Positions 62,101 to 64,000 of a stretch of 64,000 nucleotides of DNA are shown in pieces. Source of the stretch: Paenibacillus ottowii (lineage in GTDB: Bacteria; Bacillota; Bacilli; Paenibacillales; Paenibacillaceae). Made by a program: the position numbers and the translations under genes. The stretch covers positions 1-64,000 of the forward strand of contig NZ_VIJZ01000010.1 of NCBI RefSeq assembly GCF_006874425.1. The letters run 5' to 3'. The notes below the pieces were generated by a model that saw only the letters and a program-made list of their open reading frames with translations, did not search any database and was not told the origin of the DNA. The first letter of the stretch is position 1. The number at the start of each line of letters is the position of its first letter.

Positions 62101-62852
62101 TGGGATCTACGGTGGAGGAAGGCAAGGGGCTTGTCCTCAAAGCCCAGGATAGCGGTTTGAACGGCCTGTACATCTTGAGCGACAGCTGGAACAACTACAA
62201 GGTAGAGGTGGTTGCTTCCCGCCTTTCCGGCACGGACGGTTTTTATGTGGGCGCAGGTCTCACCGATATTACCACTGAGAAAAAGAACGTCATCGAATAC
62301 GCGATTGGCTATGGCGGCAATGCTACTGGCGTGAAGGTTTACAAGCAAGGTATAGAAGGCTATACGATGGGTGATTACTCTTCCAGTACCGCGGCGGGCA
62401 ACCTGAGAGCGGCGAGCTATGAAGAGCTGTCCTACAACACCGACTACACCATTGCGGTGAACTATGGGGGAGAAACGGGTAATAACCTGATCTGCTCATA
62501 CACGGACGGCAAAACCACCAGCAAAGTGCTGGATTACAAGCTGGAGGCTTACAACAGAGACGTGTTCCATTCGGTGACCCAAGATGCTGAACATGTATAT
62601 GTAAAACTTGTGAATGCCGACAACGTAGATAAGGCGACGCAGCTGAATCTGGAAGACATGAGTGTCGAGTCGATCGCCAAGCTGATTACATTAACTGGCG
62701 ATTCCTCGCTGGTTCATGTACCCAACGTGAATAAGAAAAATGATGAAAAGATAGTGCCTACTGAACAGCAGGTTACGCTGCATACAAATTCTGTCCTCTT
62801 ACAATTACCAGCTAACTCGGTAAATGTACTGGTACTGGATCTAAAGGCGTAG
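59112..62852 (+). CDS. Multidomain alpha-L-arabinofuranosidase, GH51
   Basis: This is a 1246-residue enzyme. There is a LamG/concanavalin-like domain (about 10-235), an Ig-like linker (about 240-325), and a GH51 barrel starting near 340 (GLFYEDINNAADGGIYAEL) with an inserted carbohydrate-binding-like module (about 440-555). The acid/base Glu717 lies in GNENWG and the nucleophile Glu849 in VGEYAS. A second beta-sandwich insert (about 975-1150) lies before the C-terminal strands (NSVLLQLPANSVNVLVLDLK). No signal peptide is present, although the extra modules are typical of secreted enzymes. It should release arabinose from arabinan or arabinoxylan fragments. The AGGAGCC site is weak. Confidence 0.9.
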   Translation: MTKFQDQIIARYKFDDAENVGKDSSGQGNDGLPSGTAAPTISHATGRAALALEGGPNGTSYIQLPFDLFKDVSDNTGVTVTAWVNFGRFTDMWERVFDFGKSHTGPYMFMTRNLRGTLFTEVDLSVDPGRGFVRDEWMHIALSVIGTKGGTLSSAGPVVYVNGEVAADGSISQTSSGNYAKLRKWFETFSDSTNYSNNFIGRSQHAADVDFAGLVSDFRIYKAGLTADEVIEVMCDSLTDEEIVKLARDKYLSFPTTIITKDISLPTVLMGGRVEVTWKSSQPGILSDHGQVQAITSAQGVTITALLTRGSSRIEESFEVSVLPEQLPPYTLTIHGNKEVVDVSEVMYGLFYEDINNAADGGIYAELVQNRSFESFEFDTYSHASGECGCSTGRNRNPLFAWSGDTDKMIPQHSGGLNEFLGAKDKDVNSYYVTVADGATIRNKGFSDSNQNCAMSIQEGAKYEFTIWAKAESAGTITLQLQDSKEKDISDSVTIQVEGGNTWKKYGVESKLVLTGTATVLGQLTLTFEGDISIDMVSLFPQNVWGAGEEEQSPSAHANYQGNPNYRLRKDLVNALVGMHPKFLRFPGGCISEGSFIWENVYDWKESIGDIELRKENFNVWGYMMTMGLGYMEYFQLAEDLNAAPLPVMACGVLCQARSDYAHPAGGALREYYIKNFTDLIDFAISVDFEHNEWAAMRKKMGHAAPFDLRYLGVGNENWGTEFFANFEVFKTSIDEYMDKNYPGHELHIISTVGAQADDDAYQQGWKFLSGNLKGSAKVAFADGNQVMEETVTWYEKQTDYMDTIADEHYYRSNEYLLNNVDRYNYYYRAYNADGSINWKETSKVFVGEYASTDKNTLAGAVAEAAVMTGFENNADVVRLAAYAPLFNKVLTDGTYRWTPDCIWFDDETVWFTPNYYVQQMYAQYLGNKVLATSFSTYKNGKPIDLIPQGGIEIATGNAEIVVKRVTVTSNKDGSVLLDQDFTKELNPAWQVIPGSVGSTVEEGKGLVLKAQDSGLNGLYILSDSWNNYKVEVVASRLSGTDGFYVGAGLTDITTEKKNVIEYAIGYGGNATGVKVYKQGIEGYTMGDYSSSTAAGNLRAASYEELSYNTDYTIAVNYGGETGNNLICSYTDGKTTSKVLDYKLEAYNRDVFHSVTQDAEHVYVKLVNADNVDKATQLNLEDMSVESIAKLITLTGDSSLVHVPNVNKKNDEKIVPTEQQVTLHTNSVLLQLPANSVNVLVLDLKA

Positions 62853-62918
62853 TACCCCTAAGAAGTCAGGCGATGAGTTTTGCGTTTTTCTACACTGGAC
62901 ATATTCATGTGAAAAGTT

Positions 62919-62946
62919 AAAACCCGCTCACTGAGCGGGTTTTTTC
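62919..62946. terminator. Terminator between the GH51 gene and the phytase gene
   Basis: AAACCCGCTCA and TGAGCGGGTTT form an 11-bp stem followed by TTTT. It lies between convergent genes and may serve both. Confidence 0.9.
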
Positions 62947-62992
62947 TATGGATCAAGTCAGAGCGTTGTTAATTCGCTTTTCCTGACGGGCA

Positions 62993-64000
62993 TTACTTGC
63001 TGCTTCTGTTTACCAATTCACGCGGATTGGTGCCATCGTCCATCGTTAGCGGGGTAGGCGCACCTGTGGCAATTCGCTCCCAAGGCACCATTTTAAAGTT
63101 CTGATTTAACTTCTTGCCGTTTTCAAGGTTTTCGTCATCTTGTGCAACGAAGATGCCATGAGGGAAGTTCTTGCCTAATCCGTAGCCAAGAACATCAATA
63201 CCGTCTGTGACAGACGTACCATCTACGGTAGGGCTATCACCGATTGTGAAGTTGCTTATATATGCATTGTCGCCTTGTCGTTCATAGATGGCATAACTAC
63301 TGTTGCCTTGGCTGGAGGCCATGAGGTACCCCTTGCCGTCTTTGCCGTAATACAATGTGAGTCCCTCTATGTCATCGTGAAGTCTACGTCCATCTGCAAT
63401 ATCAACCCGTCGCAGCGGCTTGGATGAACCGTCTGGCTCGGCACTATATTTCCAAATGGCGTAATCCTCTTCAGCAATATAGAGCGTACCATATTCATCA
63501 TCAGCAACCATGCCCTCAGATTGCGTAGCCAGCTTAAACTGACGGACAAGCTTGCCAGCAATTTTGCCGTTTCCATTGTCCGTCAGCTCATATTGCTCAA
63601 ATTCACCCTCTTTACCCAAAGCGAGCGCATAAAACTTATCTGTCTTGAGGCTATGGTACAAGCTGAATCCATATACTTCTTTCATAGTTGCTTTAATAGG
63701 TTTGTCAACCACGTTAGTTAATGTTCCTGATACACCGTCAATGGCAAAGATATCGATCGTGTTGTTGGTGCGATTGGTTGCGCCTGCGATATCGATCTTT
63801 TTACCACCCAATGTGAAACCGTAACGAAGATCTACGTTGTTCATTTTTCCCACTTTCATGTTCTGCAGCTGCTTACCATCCAGATCGTAGACTAAGATTC
63901 CGCCGCCTTTATTGGTAGCTAAAATTCTGCTCTTACCCGGATCAACCGGATTGAGCCAGATCGCAGGATCGTCAGCTGCATCTTCTCCATCCTCCACGGC
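62993..64000 (-). CDS. 3-Phytase, beta-propeller type (5' end outside the window)
   Basis: This is a 334-residue C-terminal portion of a Bacillus-type beta-propeller phytase, a calcium-dependent secreted enzyme that releases phosphate from phytate. Family motifs include DDPAIWLNPVDPGKSRILAT, NNVDLRYGF, DDEYGTLYIAEEDYAIWKY, DDIEGLTLYYG and SSQGNSSYAIY. The frame is open to the edge of the window, so the signal peptide and first blade lie beyond it. It is convergent with the GH51 gene. Confidence 0.93.
   Translation of the reverse strand, partial: AVEDGEDAADDPAIWLNPVDPGKSRILATNKGGGILVYDLDGKQLQNMKVGKMNNVDLRYGFTLGGKKIDIAGATNRTNNTIDIFAIDGVSGTLTNVVDKPIKATMKEVYGFSLYHSLKTDKFYALALGKEGEFEQYELTDNGNGKIAGKLVRQFKLATQSEGMVADDEYGTLYIAEEDYAIWKYSAEPDGSSKPLRRVDIADGRRLHDDIEGLTLYYGKDGKGYLMASSQGNSSYAIYERQGDNAYISNFTIGDSPTVDGTSVTDGIDVLGYGLGKNFPHGIFVAQDDENLENGKKLNQNFKMVPWERIATGAPTPLTMDDGTNPRELVNRSSK

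Overview
The window comes from a low-to-mid GC Firmicute, most probably Paenibacillus of the P. polymyxa group. This is an inference from several features: AGGAGG-type ribosome binding sites, GTG and TTG starts, tRNA genes with encoded CCA, a B. subtilis-like order of housekeeping blocks (hprK-lgt-ppaX-yvoF; yvcD-trxB-rapZ-yvcK-whiA-HPr; cggR-gapA-pgk-tpiA-gpmI-eno; secG-rnr-smpB-ssrA; pspA-ydjGHI), CtsR and CggR operators, a beta-propeller phytase and a large GH51 enzyme.

Layout. 1-1050: 3' end of a 23S rRNA followed by eight tRNAs and a terminator, with no 5S between them. 1167-3594: a PucR/CdaR-type regulator and the shared sugar-ABC ATPase MsmX. 3874-7102: the hprK-lgt-ppaX-yvoF operon, coupled by overlapping stop/start codons. 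7199-8398: a membrane acyltransferase. 8480-16300: a histidine operon, hisZGDBHAF-hisIE plus a PHP-type histidinol phosphatase, without hisC. 16441-23829: a TPR protein, trxB, glk, rapZ, yvcK, whiA and an HPr-like protein that sits in the Crh position but keeps His15. 24035-26137: two secreted or envelope proteins. 26250-27128: clpP with a CtsR box, then tRNA-Arg, both on the minus strand. 27265-34666: the CggR-controlled glycolytic operon. 34727-39264: secG, rnr, smpB and the tmRNA gene.

39228-47846 is an accessory island. It starts with a decayed serine-recombinase gene whose C-terminal reading frame runs into the 3' end of ssrA, which suggests the tmRNA gene is or was an integration site. 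It then carries AT-rich unknown genes, a glycine-zipper peptide that may be a bacteriocin, two copies of a conserved palindrome, and a compact spike module: a DUF1795/DcrB-like protein, a VgrG/Pvc8-type protein, a pentapeptide-repeat protein, an Imm11-like reading frame broken by a stop, and a DUF4280 PAAR-like protein. A SUKH-like possible immunity gene follows. No sheath, tube, baseplate or ATPase genes and no recognisable toxin are present. This is the best candidate for an undescribed system in the window.

47888-49781: a quinone/catechol-response block (DUF896 protein, DoxX-type MhqP, MhqO-type dioxygenase) behind a promoter overlapping an MhqR-like palindrome. 49821-50987: a family 2 glycosyltransferase. 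51300-54849: a GntR/UTRA regulator and phosphoketolase, probably a regulator-target pair. 54990-55148: an aldo/keto reductase remnant. 55326-58851: the PspA-YdjGHI membrane-stress operon. 59112-62852: a 1246-residue multidomain arabinofuranosidase without a signal peptide. 62993-64000: a phytase that runs off the end of the window.

Carbon flow links several blocks. HprK and the HPr-like protein sense glycolytic state, CggR controls lower glycolysis, Glk and YvcK act around glucose and gluconeogenesis, MsmX energises sugar importers, and phosphoketolase offers a bypass.
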